Part shown: one piece after another, positions 36,770 to 47,537 of the stretch
How the letters are laid out: each line of letters starts with the position of its first letter
Position numbering within the stretch: the first letter of the stretch is position 1
Assembly (NCBI GenBank): GCA_964019135.1
Contig: OZ025260.1
Location: forward strand, 34,156,254 to 34,220,253
DNA length: 64,000 nucleotides
Direction: 5' to 3'
From: Arenicola marina
Taxonomy: Eukaryota > Annelida > Polychaeta > Arenicolidae
The notes under the pieces: model-generated
What the model was told of the DNA's origin: nothing
What the model saw: the letters and a program-made list of their open reading frames with translations, nothing else
The model's database searches: none
Program-made: the position numbers and the translations under genes

Positions 36770-37410
36770 CTGAGACCAACGCACAGAGAAAGGGCAAGCG
36801 CTGAGACACAGAGAACAACGCACAGAGAAAGGGCAAGCGTTGAGACACGGAGAACAACGCACAGAGAAAGGGCAAGCGCTGAGACACAGAGAACAACGCA
36901 CAGAGAAAGGGCAAGCGTTGAGACACGGAGAACAACGCACAGAGAAAGGGCAAGCGCTGAGACACGGAGAACAACGCACAGAGAAAGGGCAAGCGCTGAG
37001 ACACGGAGAACAACGCACAGAGAAAGGGCAAGCGCTGAGACACGGAGAACAACGCACAGAGAAAGGGCAAGCGCTGAGCCACAGAGAACAACGCACAGAG
37101 AAAGGGCAAGCGCTGAGACACAGAGAACAACGCACAGAGAAAGGGCAAGCGCTGAGACACAGAGACCAACGCACAGAGAAAGGGCAAGCGCTGAGACACA
37201 GAGACCAACGCACAGAAAAAGGGCAAGCGCTGAGACACGGAGACCAACGCACAGAGAAAGGGCAAGCGCTGAGAAACAGAGACCAACGCACAGAGAAAGG
37301 GCAAGCGCTGAGACACGGAGAACAACGCACAGAAAAAGGGCAAGCGCTGAGACACAGAGAACAACGCACAGAGAAAGGGCAAGCGTTGAGACACGGAGAC
37401 CAACGCACAG

Positions 37411-39050
37411 AGAAAGGGCAAGCGTTGAGACACGGAGAACAACGCACAGAGAAAGGGCAAGCGCTGAGACACAGAGACCAACGCACAGAGAAAAGGCAAG
37501 CGCTGAGACACAGAGAACAACGCACAGAGAAAGGGCAAGCGCTGAGACACGGAGACCAACGCACAGAGAAAGGGCAAGCGCTGAGACACGGAAACCAACG
37601 CACAGAGAAAGGGCAAGCGCTGAGACACGGGGAACAACGCACAGAGAAAGGGCAAGCGCTGAGACAAGGAGAACAACGCACAGAGAAAGGGCAAGCGCTG
37701 AGACACGGAGACCAACGCACAGAGAAAGGGCAAGCGCTGAGACACAGAGAACAACGCACAGAGAAAGGGCAAGCGCTGAGACAAGGAGAACAACGCACAG
37801 AGAAAGGGCAAGCGCTGAGACACGGAGACCAACGCACAGAGAAAGGGCAAGCGCTGAGACACGGGGAACAACGCACAGAGAAAGGGCAAGCGCTGAGACA
37901 AGGAGAACAACGCACAGAGAAAGGGCAAGCGCTGAGACACGGAGACCAACGCACAGAGAAAGGGCAAGCGCTGAGACACAGAGACCAACGCACAGAGAAA
38001 GGGCAAGCGCTGAGACAAGGAGAACAACGCACAGAGAAAGGGCAAGCGCTGAGACACGGAGACCAACGCACAGAGAAAGGGCAAGCGCTGAGACACAGAG
38101 AACAACGCACAGAGAAAGGGCAAGCGCTGAGACAAGGAGAACAACGCACAGAGAAAGGGAAAGCGCTGAGAAACGGAGACCAATGCACAGAGAAAGGGCA
38201 AGCGCTGAGACACGGAGAACAACGCACAGAGAAAGGGCAAGCGCTGAGACACAGAGACCAACGCACAGAGAAAAGGCAAGCGCTGAGACACAGAGAACAA
38301 CGCACAGAGAAAGGGCAAGCGCTGAGACACGGAGACCAACGCACAGAGAAAGGGCAAGCGCTGAGACACGGAAACCAACGCACAGAGAAAGGGCAAGCGC
38401 TGAGACACGGGGAACAACGCACAGAGAAAGGGCAAGCGCTGAGACAAGGAGAACAACGCACAGAGAAAGGGCAAGCGCTGAGACACGGAGACCAACGCAC
38501 AGAGAAAGGGCAAGCGCTGAGACACAGAGAACAACGCACAGAGAAAGGGCAAGCGCTGAGACAAGGAGAACAACGCACAGAGAAAGGGCAAGCGCTGAGA
38601 CACGGAGACCAACGCACAGAGAAAGGGCAAGCGCTGAGACACGGGGAACAACGCACAGAGAAAGGGCAAGCGCTGAGACAAGGAGAACAACGCACAGAGA
38701 AAGGGCAAGCGCTGAGACACAGAGACCAACGCACAGAGAAAGGGCAAGCGCTGAGACACAGAGACCAACGCACAGAGAAAGGGCAAGCGCTGAGACAAGG
38801 AGAACAACGCACAGAGAAAGGGCAAGCGCTGAGACACGGAGACCAACGCACAGAGAAAGGGCAAGCGCTGAGACACAGAGAACAACGCACAGAGAAAGGG
38901 CAAGCGCTGAGACAAGGAGAACAACGCACAGAGAAAGGGAAAGCGCTGAGAAACGGAGACCAATGCACAGAGAAAGGGCAAGCGCTGAGACACGGAGAAC
39001 AACGCACAGAGAAAGGGCAAGCGCTGAGACACAGAGACCAACGCACAGAG
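37411..39050. repeat. 780-bp (20-unit) tandem duplication in the 39-bp array, block 1
   Basis: Variants recur at exactly 780 bp: agaaaaggcaag at about 37490 and 38270, cacggggaac at about 37626 and 38406, and ggaaaccaacg at about 37590 and 38370. The two copies, about 37411-38270 and 38191-39050, differ at only a few bases. Confidence 0.92.
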
Positions 39051-40289
39051 AAAGGGCAAGCGCTGAGACACGGAGAACAGCGCACAGAGAAAGGGCAAGC
39101 GTTGAGACACGGAGAACAACGCACAGAGAAAAGGCAAGCGCTGAGACACGGAGAATAACGCACAGAGAAAGGGCAAACGCTGAGACACGGAGAACAACGC
39201 ACAGAGAACGGGCAAGCGCTGAGACACAGACACCAACGCACAGAGAAAGGGCAAGCGCTGAGACACGGAGAACAACGCACAGAGAAAGGGCAAGCGCTGA
39301 GACACAGAGAACAACGCACAGAGAAAGGGCAAGCGCTGAGACACAGAGAACAACGCACAGAGAAAGGGCAAGCGCTGAGACACGGAGACCAACGCACAGA
39401 GAAAGGGCAAGCGCTGAGACACGGAGAACAACGCACAGAGAAAGGGCAAGCGCTGAGACACAGAGAACAACGCACAGAGAAAGGGCAAGCGCTGAGACAC
39501 GGAAACCAACGCACAGAGAAAGGGCAAGCGCTGAGACACAGACACCAACGCACAGAGAAAGGGCAAGCGCTGAGACACGGAGAACAACGCACAGAGAAAG
39601 GGCAAGCGCTGAGACACGGAGAACAACGCACAGAGAAAGGGCAAGCGCTGAGACACAGAGAACAACGCACAGAGAAAGGGCAAGCGCTGAGACACAGAGA
39701 ACAACGCACAGAGAAAGGGCAAGCGCTGAGACACGGAGACCAACGCACAGAGAAAGGGCAAGCGCTGAGACACAGAGAACAACGCACAGAGAAAGGGCAA
39801 GCGCTGAGACACGGAAACCAACGCACAGAGAAAGGGCAAGCGCTGAGACACGGGTAACAACGCACAGAGAAAGAGCAAGCGCTGAGACAAGGAGAACAAC
39901 GCACAGAGAAAGGGCAAGCGCTGAGACACGGAGACCAACGCACAGAGAAAGGGCAAGCGCTGAGACACGGAGAACAACGCACAGAGAAAGGGCAAGCGCT
40001 GAGACACAGAGACCAACGCACAGAGAAAGGGCAAGCGCTGAGACACGGAGAACAGCGCACAGAGAAAGGGCAAGCGCTGAGACACGGAGAACAACGCACA
40101 GAGAAAGGGCAAGCGCTGAGACACGGAGAACAACGCACAGAGAACGGGCAAGCGCTGAGACACAGAGAACAACGCACAGAGAAAGGGCAAGCGCTGAGAC
40201 ACGGAGAACAACGCACAGAGAAAGGGCAAGCGCTGAGACACGGAGAACAACGCACAGAGAAAGGGCAAGCGCTGAGACACAGAGACCAA

Positions 40290-41860
40290 CGCACAGAGAA
40301 AGGGCAAGCGCTGAGACACGGAGAACAACGCACAGAGAAAGGGCAAGCGCTGAGACACAGAGAACAACGCACAGAGAAAGGGCAAGCGCTGAGACACAGA
40401 GAACAACGCACAGAGAAAGGGCAAGTGTTGAGACACGGAGAGCAACGCACAGAGAAAGAGCAAGCGCTGAGACACAGAGAACAACGCACAGAGAAAGGGC
40501 AAGCGCTGAGACACGGAGAACAACGCACAGAGAAAGGGCAAGCGCTGAGACACAGAGACCAACGCACAGAGAAAGGGCAAGCGCTGAGACACATAGAACA
40601 ACGCACAGAGAAAGGGCAAGCGCTGAGACACAGAGAACAACGCACAGAGAAAGGGCAAGCGCTGAGACACGGAGAACAACGCACAGAGAAAAGGCAAGCG
40701 CTGAGACACGGAGAACAACGCCCAGAGAAAGGGCAAGCGCTGAGACACGGAGACCAACGCACAGAGAAAGGGCAAGCGCTGAGACACAGAGACCAACGCA
40801 CAGAGAAAGGGCAAGCGCTGAGACACGAAGAACAACGCACAGAGAAAGGGCAAGCGCTGAGACACAGAGAACAACGCACAGAGAAAGGGCAAGCGCTGAG
40901 ACACATAGAACAACGCACAGAGAAAGGGCAAGCGCTGAGACACAGAGAACAACGCACAGAGAAAGGGCAAGCGCTGAGACACAGAGAACAACGCACAGAG
41001 AAAAGGCAAGCGCTGAGACACGGAGAACAACGCACAGAGAAAGGGCAAGCGCTGAGACACGGAGACCAACGCACAGAGAAAGGGCAAGCGCTGAGACACG
41101 GAGAACAACGCACAGAGAAAGGGCAAGCGCTGAGACACAGAGAACAACGCACAGAGAAAGGGCAAGCGCTGAGACACAGAGAACAACGCACAGAGAAAGG
41201 GCAAGTGTTGAGACACGGAGAGCAACGCACAGAGAAAGAGCAAGCGCTGAGACACAGAGAACAACGCACAGAGAAAGGGCAAGCGCTGAGACACGGAGAA
41301 CAACGCACAGAGAAAGGGCAAGCGCTGAGACACAGAGAACAACGCGCAGAGAAAGGGCAAGCGCTGAGACACATAGAACAACGCACAGAGAAAGGGCAAG
41401 CGCTGAGACACAAAGAACAACGCACAGACAAAGGGCAAGCGCTGAGACACGGAGAACAACGCACAGAGAAAAGGCAAGCGCTGAGACACGGAGAACAACG
41501 CACAGAGAAAGGGCAAGCGCTGAGACACGGAGACCAACGCACAGAGAAAGGGCAAGCGCTGAGACACAGAGACCAACGCACAGAGAAAGGGCAAGCGCTG
41601 AGACACGGAGAACAACGCACAGAGAAAGGGCAAGCGCTGAGACACAGAGAACAACGCACAGAGAAAGGGCAAGCGCTGAGACACATAGAACAACGCACAG
41701 AGAAAGGGCAAGCGCTGAGACACAGAGAACAACGCACAGAGAAAGGGCAAGCGCTGAGACACGGAGAACAACGCACAGAGAAAAGGCAAGCGCTGAGACA
41801 CGGAGAACAACGCACAGAGAAAGAGCAAGCGCTGAGACACGGAGACCAACGCACAGAGAA
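40290..41860. repeat. 780-bp (20-unit) tandem duplication in the 39-bp array, block 2
   Basis: caagtgttgagacacggaga at 40423 recurs at 41203, gaaagagcaag at about 40453 recurs at about 41233, and acacatagaac recurs near 40590/41370 and 40901/41681. All offsets are 780 bp. The variant set differs from that in block 1. Confidence 0.92.
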
Positions 41861-43040
41861 AGGGCAAGCGCTGAGACACAGAGAACAACGCACAGAGAAA
41901 GGGCAAGCGCTGAGACACGGAGACCAAAGCACAGAGAAAGGGCAAGCGCTGAGACACAGAGAACAACGCACAGAGAAAGGGCAAGCGCTGAGACACAGAG
42001 ACCAACGCACAGAGAAAGGGCAAGCGCTGAGACACGGAGACCAACGCACAGAGAAAGGGCAAGCGCTGAGACACAGAGAACAACGCGCAGAGAAAGGGCA
42101 AGCGCTGAGACACGGAGAACAACGCGCAGAGAAAGGGCAAGCGCTGAGACACAGAGACCAACGCACAGAGAAAGGGCAAGCGCTGAGACACGGAGACCAA
42201 AGCACAGAGAAAGGGCAAGCGCTGAGACACAGAGAACAACGCGCAGAGAAAGGGCAAGCGCTGAGACACGGAGAACAACGCACAGAGAAAGGGCAAGCGC
42301 TGAGACACGGAGACCAACGCACAGAGAAAGAGCAAGCGCTGAGACACGGAGAACAACGCGCAGAGAAAGGGCAAGCGCTGAGACACGGAGAACAACGCGC
42401 AGAGAAAGGGCAAGCGCTGAGACACGGAGAACAACGCACAGAGAAAGGGCAAGCGCTGAGACACAGAGAACAACGCACAGAGAAAGGGCAAGCGCTGAGA
42501 CACAGAGAACAACGCACAGAGAAAGGGCAAGCGCTGAGACAATGAAATGGCAAGCAGAACAGAAAAGCAAGATGCAGAGAAGCGCCCAGTGTGTAGAATG
42601 TAGGCCCAGATCTCGACGAAAGAACAACGCGGAACGACAAAAAAACATCTACACGAGTAGAGAACGGCGCGGCTCCTACCAGATGAATGTCTCTAATAAA
42701 CTGAAATTTTATTTGTTTGTAATTTTCTTCAAACTTGAGTTTCTTGACGAAACACATACGGGCCAAGTCAGATAATTCCATAGTTTCACCACAGCATTTA
42801 GCCCAAACAACAGACAACAGCCCTGTGCGCTGACCGAGGCGTGAGGCGACCCATTCATTAGCCGCGGCCCCACCCAAAGCTGAAGGGAGTCTCCCGCCTT
42901 GACAGGGGACGGCAAGGGCGCTGCAGGGCGTTGATACGTCAATTGCCTCCTCTGAAAAAGGTGGCTTTTGGACTGCATGTGTGCTGAGCTGGCACTTCTC
43001 GGACGTCCTTTGTTGCACCGCCCGGCCCCCAAGGCTGACA

Positions 43041-43083
43041 TCTCATTGGCCGATGAAGAACCAACCGGAAGTGTTGCCGGACG
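43041..43083. promoter_or_regulatory. Candidate CCAAT + ETS promoter element
   Basis: An inverted CCAAT box (ctcattggcc, ATTGG at 43045-43049) and an ETS site ACCGGAAGTG (43074-43083) lie 30 bp apart in GC-rich DNA. Another inverted CCAAT lies at 43303-43307. NF-Y and ETS sites are typical of CpG-type animal promoters. The direction is unclear. To the left lies the minus-strand frame into the 39-bp array, and to the right only short frames. Confidence 0.3.
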
Positions 43084-44421
43084 CGGGTTTTGGAGGGGCC
43101 CACTGCACTCTGTGGCCGCCTAATCGCTCAGTTGGGGCGATCGGACCCTGGGAACAGAGCAGATGTCTTTTTGCTCAACCAACAAGGGAAAATGTCTTAG
43201 GTATTGGGCCACGTGGTCGGCTGGAGGACGGGTTCACGGAATTCGAGCACTCTTCATCCCCAGAAAGTGGCGCCACGGACGGCAGGAAATGGAGACACTT
43301 TCATTGGTGCCGCCCCAGGCCTTGTATTCTCCAAAGATCGCATGTCAACACTTTAATGGACTTTGTTTCCTTTATCTGGCGTCTGCCTTTCATTGTTCCG
43401 CCCGATCTCAGTCTCGTTATCTTTCCATCCGATGGTACCAGAGGGTAATTATTGACCGGCCGGTTTTTAAAGCACAATAACCAGTATTTGTTTAACTCTA
43501 AGATGTTCATTTCAAATACGTAGCAGATAGTTTAGCCGCTTCTGCAACGTTGTCCACCATTATGTGGCATATTTGTTGGCAATAGATATGACAACTATAC
43601 GTCAATTACGCAGCGCGGGGCTTAATACAAAGCGTAGGGCCTAATGTATATATAGTCGTCCCCAAAATGCCGTCCTCAAAAGTAATTATAACCGTAGACA
43701 AAAGGCCGTCCTCTAAACTCTGTCCTCAAAATGCCATTCCGCGTAAATGTCAATGTCAGACGTAGGCCTAATTTGAACTAAGTTTCAATACTGCATGTAG
43801 AGACAGGACGACACTGTGTCTTAAGGCGAGATGAAAACTCGGTTTGAGGGTGTTGGCGGTGCCAAGCTGCCACATACAAATGTAGCCTACTGGGTCTTGG
43901 TCGGTGACTCAAGGCTCAGACGATTAAATGGCTTGTGGTCCCCATTGAGGTGGCTGGTTGGTTGATTGGTTCGTTTAAATAGGACGCCGTAACTTCTAAG
44001 GTCATACAATACAATGGGAAGAATCAACGTAGAGGGGTTATTTAAGGAAACGTCAATATTTCCTACGTGCACACAATTCTTGAAAGATTAACACAAAAAG
44101 GTTAGGCGATGCGTCTAATGATTTCACCAATAAAATATTTGTTAGAAGTAAGAAATTACTGCATGAGCGTCATTAAAGTATTTAGAGCTTGCTTTGGGAG
44201 TAGACACACTATTTACAGTTCCTCCTCCTTTGTCGTCTGCAATTTTCTGCTAGAGACAAGAAGCTGGTGCAGTTTATCCACTGAAAAAGGCAATTTACTA
44301 GTGAAATGACCCTTAATTTCCACCCAATTCCGCACCTTACCAAGGTGTCCAGCATTAAAGTGACCCACTTGTCTTAACAAACGGCATCTATCAGGCAGAG
44401 TTAGTCACCACGTCACATGTG

Positions 44422-44438
44422 CTTCCCTCTGGTGGTGG
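44422..44438 (-). promoter_or_regulatory. CTCF-like site (ccaccagagggaag on minus strand)
   Basis: The minus strand agrees with the CTCF core CCASYAGRKGGCRS at all positions but one (A where C is expected after GGG). It shares cttccctctgg with the site at 45602. Confidence 0.3.
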
Positions 44439-44995
44439 CTTGTGGCTGCGGGGGGCGGTGGTAGCCTCCCCACGGCTTCTTCATTTCACATCCAGAGCAA
44501 ACCCCACTTACTACGAAGTTCGCACCTCTTTGTTAGAAAACGAACCAGCAGTGCAGGCTTCTTGGTACCCCCCGGCCCGCGCCCGCAACAAAAAAATCGA
44601 AAACGGCACGGAAGCGTTTAATTGGTTAGGAGGAACCTGAGGATGTACTTTCCTATTTGCTTGGCTAAATCGCAAGACAAAAGCTGGTGACAAAAATTGC
44701 TATTGCCAGATTTCAAACCGGTGGCCGTCTGAATAAGATCCCAGATGACCAAAAAGGTGAATGGTTACAACTGAATGTACACAGAGATGAATGTAACTAG
44801 CCCGGTATTAACACGTAACATGGGCCAGAGTTGTGCCCGAACCAGGCTGTCCATGTATACTTTGTCTCATATCTGGGATTGTATTATCATATGAGCTTCC
44901 CAGAAGAAGTGCACGAGTCAGTATAGTGTAAAATATCTATGGTGTTGGGGCCCGTTAGCCTACCCGACATAGAGGTTATTTGGCATCTGTATGAG

Positions 44996-45117
44996 AATCC
45001 TTATTGTAGTGGTGTCACAAATCCGTATTGTTGTGATATAATGAATCCGTATTTGGAATGATATCATGAATCCGTATTGTGGTGGGTACATGAATCAGTC
45101 TTGTAGTTGTCTCATGA
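44996..45117. repeat. 24-bp minisatellite, 5 copies
   Basis: aatcc (last copy aatca) starts at 44996, 45020, 45044, 45069 and 45093, steps of 24, 24, 25 and 24 bp. The unit is close to aatccgtattgtggtg followed by a variable tatcatg-like end. Confidence 0.85.
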
Positions 45118-45601
45118 CGCGCAGCCTGGCCACCCCCCCCCCCCCCCCACCCCTATCATGCCATCTCATGCTTGAAATTGTAAATAAAAGACTTACGCGG
45201 AAATAGAGATATGCGAAGACCACTAGAATCGGGTGGGTTGGAGGCTTGTGAACTTACGTTCTTGAAGTGAGATAAATTGGATTCTGGAAATTGATAATTC
45301 ACAGCTACGTTTCCTTGGTACAACTGCCATAAAAGTGAGAATCTACAGTGACACGGTGAACTAAAACATTTACCTTAGTCGCATCCACAGACCTCACAAT
45401 ATCCAACATCCCACCTCACTCTTCCCAACCTTCCCCCACCCGACCCCTCTCACACACACATGTGTAATATAACACCAACCTCACCCCTATCTTACCCCGT
45501 CTAGCCCACGCCGTCACACTCCAATTGCCATGAGTTCGACACATAAAGTAATGTCCGATACGGCAACAGGACAACCTTTCTTATTATGTCCCCTCTTGTG
45601 T

Positions 45602-45615
45602 CTTCCCTCTGGCGG
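45602..45615 (-). promoter_or_regulatory. CTCF-like site (ccgccagagggaag on minus strand)
   Basis: Same core as the site at 44422, in the same orientation, 1.18 kb away. One mismatch to the CTCF core consensus. Confidence 0.3.
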
Positions 45616-46390
45616 ATAACAATGAGTCACCCACTCTTCGAAGTCCTTCCAATTGACCTCCCCAATCCTTCATAAAGAAAACCACGCTCCATATTAAGAC
45701 CTTCAAGATGCAATATTCTCTAGTCTCCGCAGCACACATTCACCATTCGCAGAACTCGCAACTGTGTGGGTGTTGGTGGGGGTGGGAGGGGGGCGTGGTT
45801 ACATTCCCCTGGCTCTATCATCTCCACAGCTGTGATACTTCCATCAGCCAGAATTTGAAAAATACCAGCCAGAATGTTTGTGCACATCAATTTGATCGGT
45901 TCCGAAATTGTAATTTAGTTTTCTCCAATAAGGATGGCAAAAAACTGATATGCGATTAATTATCTACCTCTCCGCCCTCCATGCTCGTCTCGTTCCGTCA
46001 ACCCGGAAATGTTTGCATGGGGCGCGACGCCATGCTACGTCATAATGGGAGAATGCGCCAGTCACCGCACGCAGCCCATTATTCCACATTTAAATGACAA
46101 TTATCGTCTGTATAATGGCACGTTCCATGTCAGGGCGAACCATTGTTTCACTTGCTCACGTATGACTCAAGCCTACCATTGATACCATAATACATTTCTC
46201 GGGTTCTAAGGGGAAATATGGACCGACTTCAGTCAGCTATTTTATTGGTTTCGGAAGCGAGAGATGCAATGTACATCCTAAAAGAACTATTCATGCTAAG
46301 TGGAACAGGTGAGGCTCACCGTACTTTGAGTCAGAGAATACCCGTGTAACAGTTCATACTTGAAAAGCTATATACTCGGCTTGCGCCTCG

Positions 46391-47310
46391 ACATTCTGTT
46401 TTGAGGTAAGCCACCCATAATAGCAAGGTAAAAGAACTCTGTATTTGTGATTATTTTATGAAAGTACACCCAATTACACACCTTCTGGTGAATTTTTAGG
46501 ATACTTTACCGTTCCGTTAAAAAAAAATGCTCCATTTTCCAAGTATACCCCCATTTCACAAAATGACCAAAACTTGACACCTACCAAGAATATGTAATTT
46601 TGCTACAATTCAGCTCAATATTAAGTCATTATCATCAGTAATAGCTCTTTAGAAAGCTTAAACATAGTGCAATACAGGAATGATATTCAACAATGTAAAT
46701 AGTAGCCACAAAAAATAACAGAATGGCAATAATAAAGTGCAGTTATGCAAAAACAGGACCGTTGTTACCAAAATTCGAAATCACCACCTTCACAAAATTG
46801 GCTATAATTTCATCAAAAATGAAAATCGTGACACCAAACCACTTTTAAAAACTTCTAAAAACATAGTTCTTGTAATAAAAATAAAGAAACATATAGGTAG
46901 CCGTGCAAATTGCCCGAGAAACACGTCCTGAAACTTGAAAATGTTATTTCAGAAATATTTTTTGAAGCAGCTTATTTCACACCAATTATCAGCAATTTAC
47001 GCCTTATGCTCGCATTTTAATAAATATGGTTATATATAATGGTCGCCGATATAATTATGATCTAGACGAATGTTTTCTGAACTATGTACACGTTTTCTCC
47101 ATGTTTTTTTCTTGAATATTCGGAATTTATCACGAAGGGCCATTCTCGGGGAAATACCCTGTGAATGACGTCACGAATTGGGTTTCCCTGTGAATGACGT
47201 AACGAGTTAGGGATTCCCCTTTCACTGACACCCGCCGATGTTTGTCGATGTTCACCGAGGTCTTCTCTAAATCGCCGAGGCTCAATATGGGTGGCTTACC
47301 TTAAGAATGT
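46391..47310. repeat. Inverted-repeat pair bounding 920 bp
   Basis: aggtaagccacccata at 46404-46419 is repeated as its exact reverse complement at 47286-47301. Allowing a 4-base gap the match extends outward through acattct (46391 and 47310). The interior is AT-rich and has no open frame for a transposase. I see no target-site duplication outside the arms, so a non-autonomous DNA element is possible but unproven. Confidence 0.45.
47157..47213. promoter_or_regulatory. Duplicated 29-bp CRE element
   Basis: ccctgtgaatgacgt begins at 47157 and again at 47186. The first copy holds the perfect CRE TGACGTCA (47166-47173) and the second TGACGTAA (47195-47202). Each is followed by acga(a/g)tt and ggg. 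CREB/ATF binding is inferred from the motif. Confidence 0.4.
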
Positions 47311-47321
47311 AGTGTTATGGG

Positions 47322-47537
47322 CATTCTCCTTACTTTTATTCATGCATACTTCTATTGTTTCCTCGGAGTCGTGTTTTGCTGGTAAGAACCTGCAGATCAT
47401 GAATAGGAGGTCATTATTTTCTCAGAGCGGGTCATAATAGATCCGTCACAATAATGACTCCTCGCTCACATACTCCATGCCATCGCCGCCTCCTCGGAGG
47501 AAACCATAGAAATAAACATTAAGCCAGATAAGGAATG
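47322..47537. repeat. Nested fold-back (imperfect palindrome), about 215 bp
   Basis: Arms pair at three levels: cattctccttac (47322) with the complement of aaggaatg (ends 47537), ttctattgtttcctc (47350-47364) with gaggaaaccatagaa (47497-47511, 14 of 15), and aggaggtcattatt (47405-47418) with aataatgactcct (47450-47462, one extra G). This suits a MITE-like fold-back element or a structured transcript. Confidence 0.5.

Larger units (their letters stand above)
36770..42541. repeat. 39-bp minisatellite array, about 148 copies
   Basis: The unit reads agagaaagggcaagcgctga then gacacggagaacaacgcac. Because 39 is a multiple of three and the unit has no stop in five frames, reading frames of 700 to 2,150 codons appear on both strands, with 13-residue periods. 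The commonest variants (cgg/cag, gaac/gacc, gcgctg/gcgttg, cgcac/cgcgc) change an amino acid in most frames, so no frame shows constraint. Several are CpG to CpA or TpG changes, the mark of methylated-CpG decay. The right end degrades over about 100 bp into unique sequence. Confidence 0.97.
42542..44995. other. Unique island, 2.45 kb, GC-rich left half
   Basis: Open frames of 60 to 155 codons cross 42.7-43.5 kb on both strands. None resembles a known protein and several overlap, as expected in GC-rich DNA. The long minus-strand frame through the 39-bp array continues into this island. Its first ATG is at 42781, and its apparent earlier start at 43018 is GTG. Further right, gtcctcaaaatgcc-like elements occur four times between 43658 and 43735. 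Two CTCF-like motifs, here and in the next island, are listed separately. No exon, tRNA or transposon is recognised. Confidence 0.5.

Noticed and set aside
36734..42775. Plus-strand frames of 700 to 2,000 codons with [13 protein letters not shown] or [13 protein letters not shown] periods
   Set aside because: 39 bp is a multiple of three and stop-free in five frames. Variants are amino-acid changing in each frame, and the frames overlap on both strands.
42981..43480. Overlapping 105- to 155-codon plus-strand frames
   Set aside because: They lie in a GC-rich zone where stops are rare. Two overlap in different phases and neither resembles a known family.
46391..47310. Autonomous DNA transposon
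   Set aside because: No transposase frame, no target-site duplication and only short inverted arms. Listed as an inverted-repeat pair instead.
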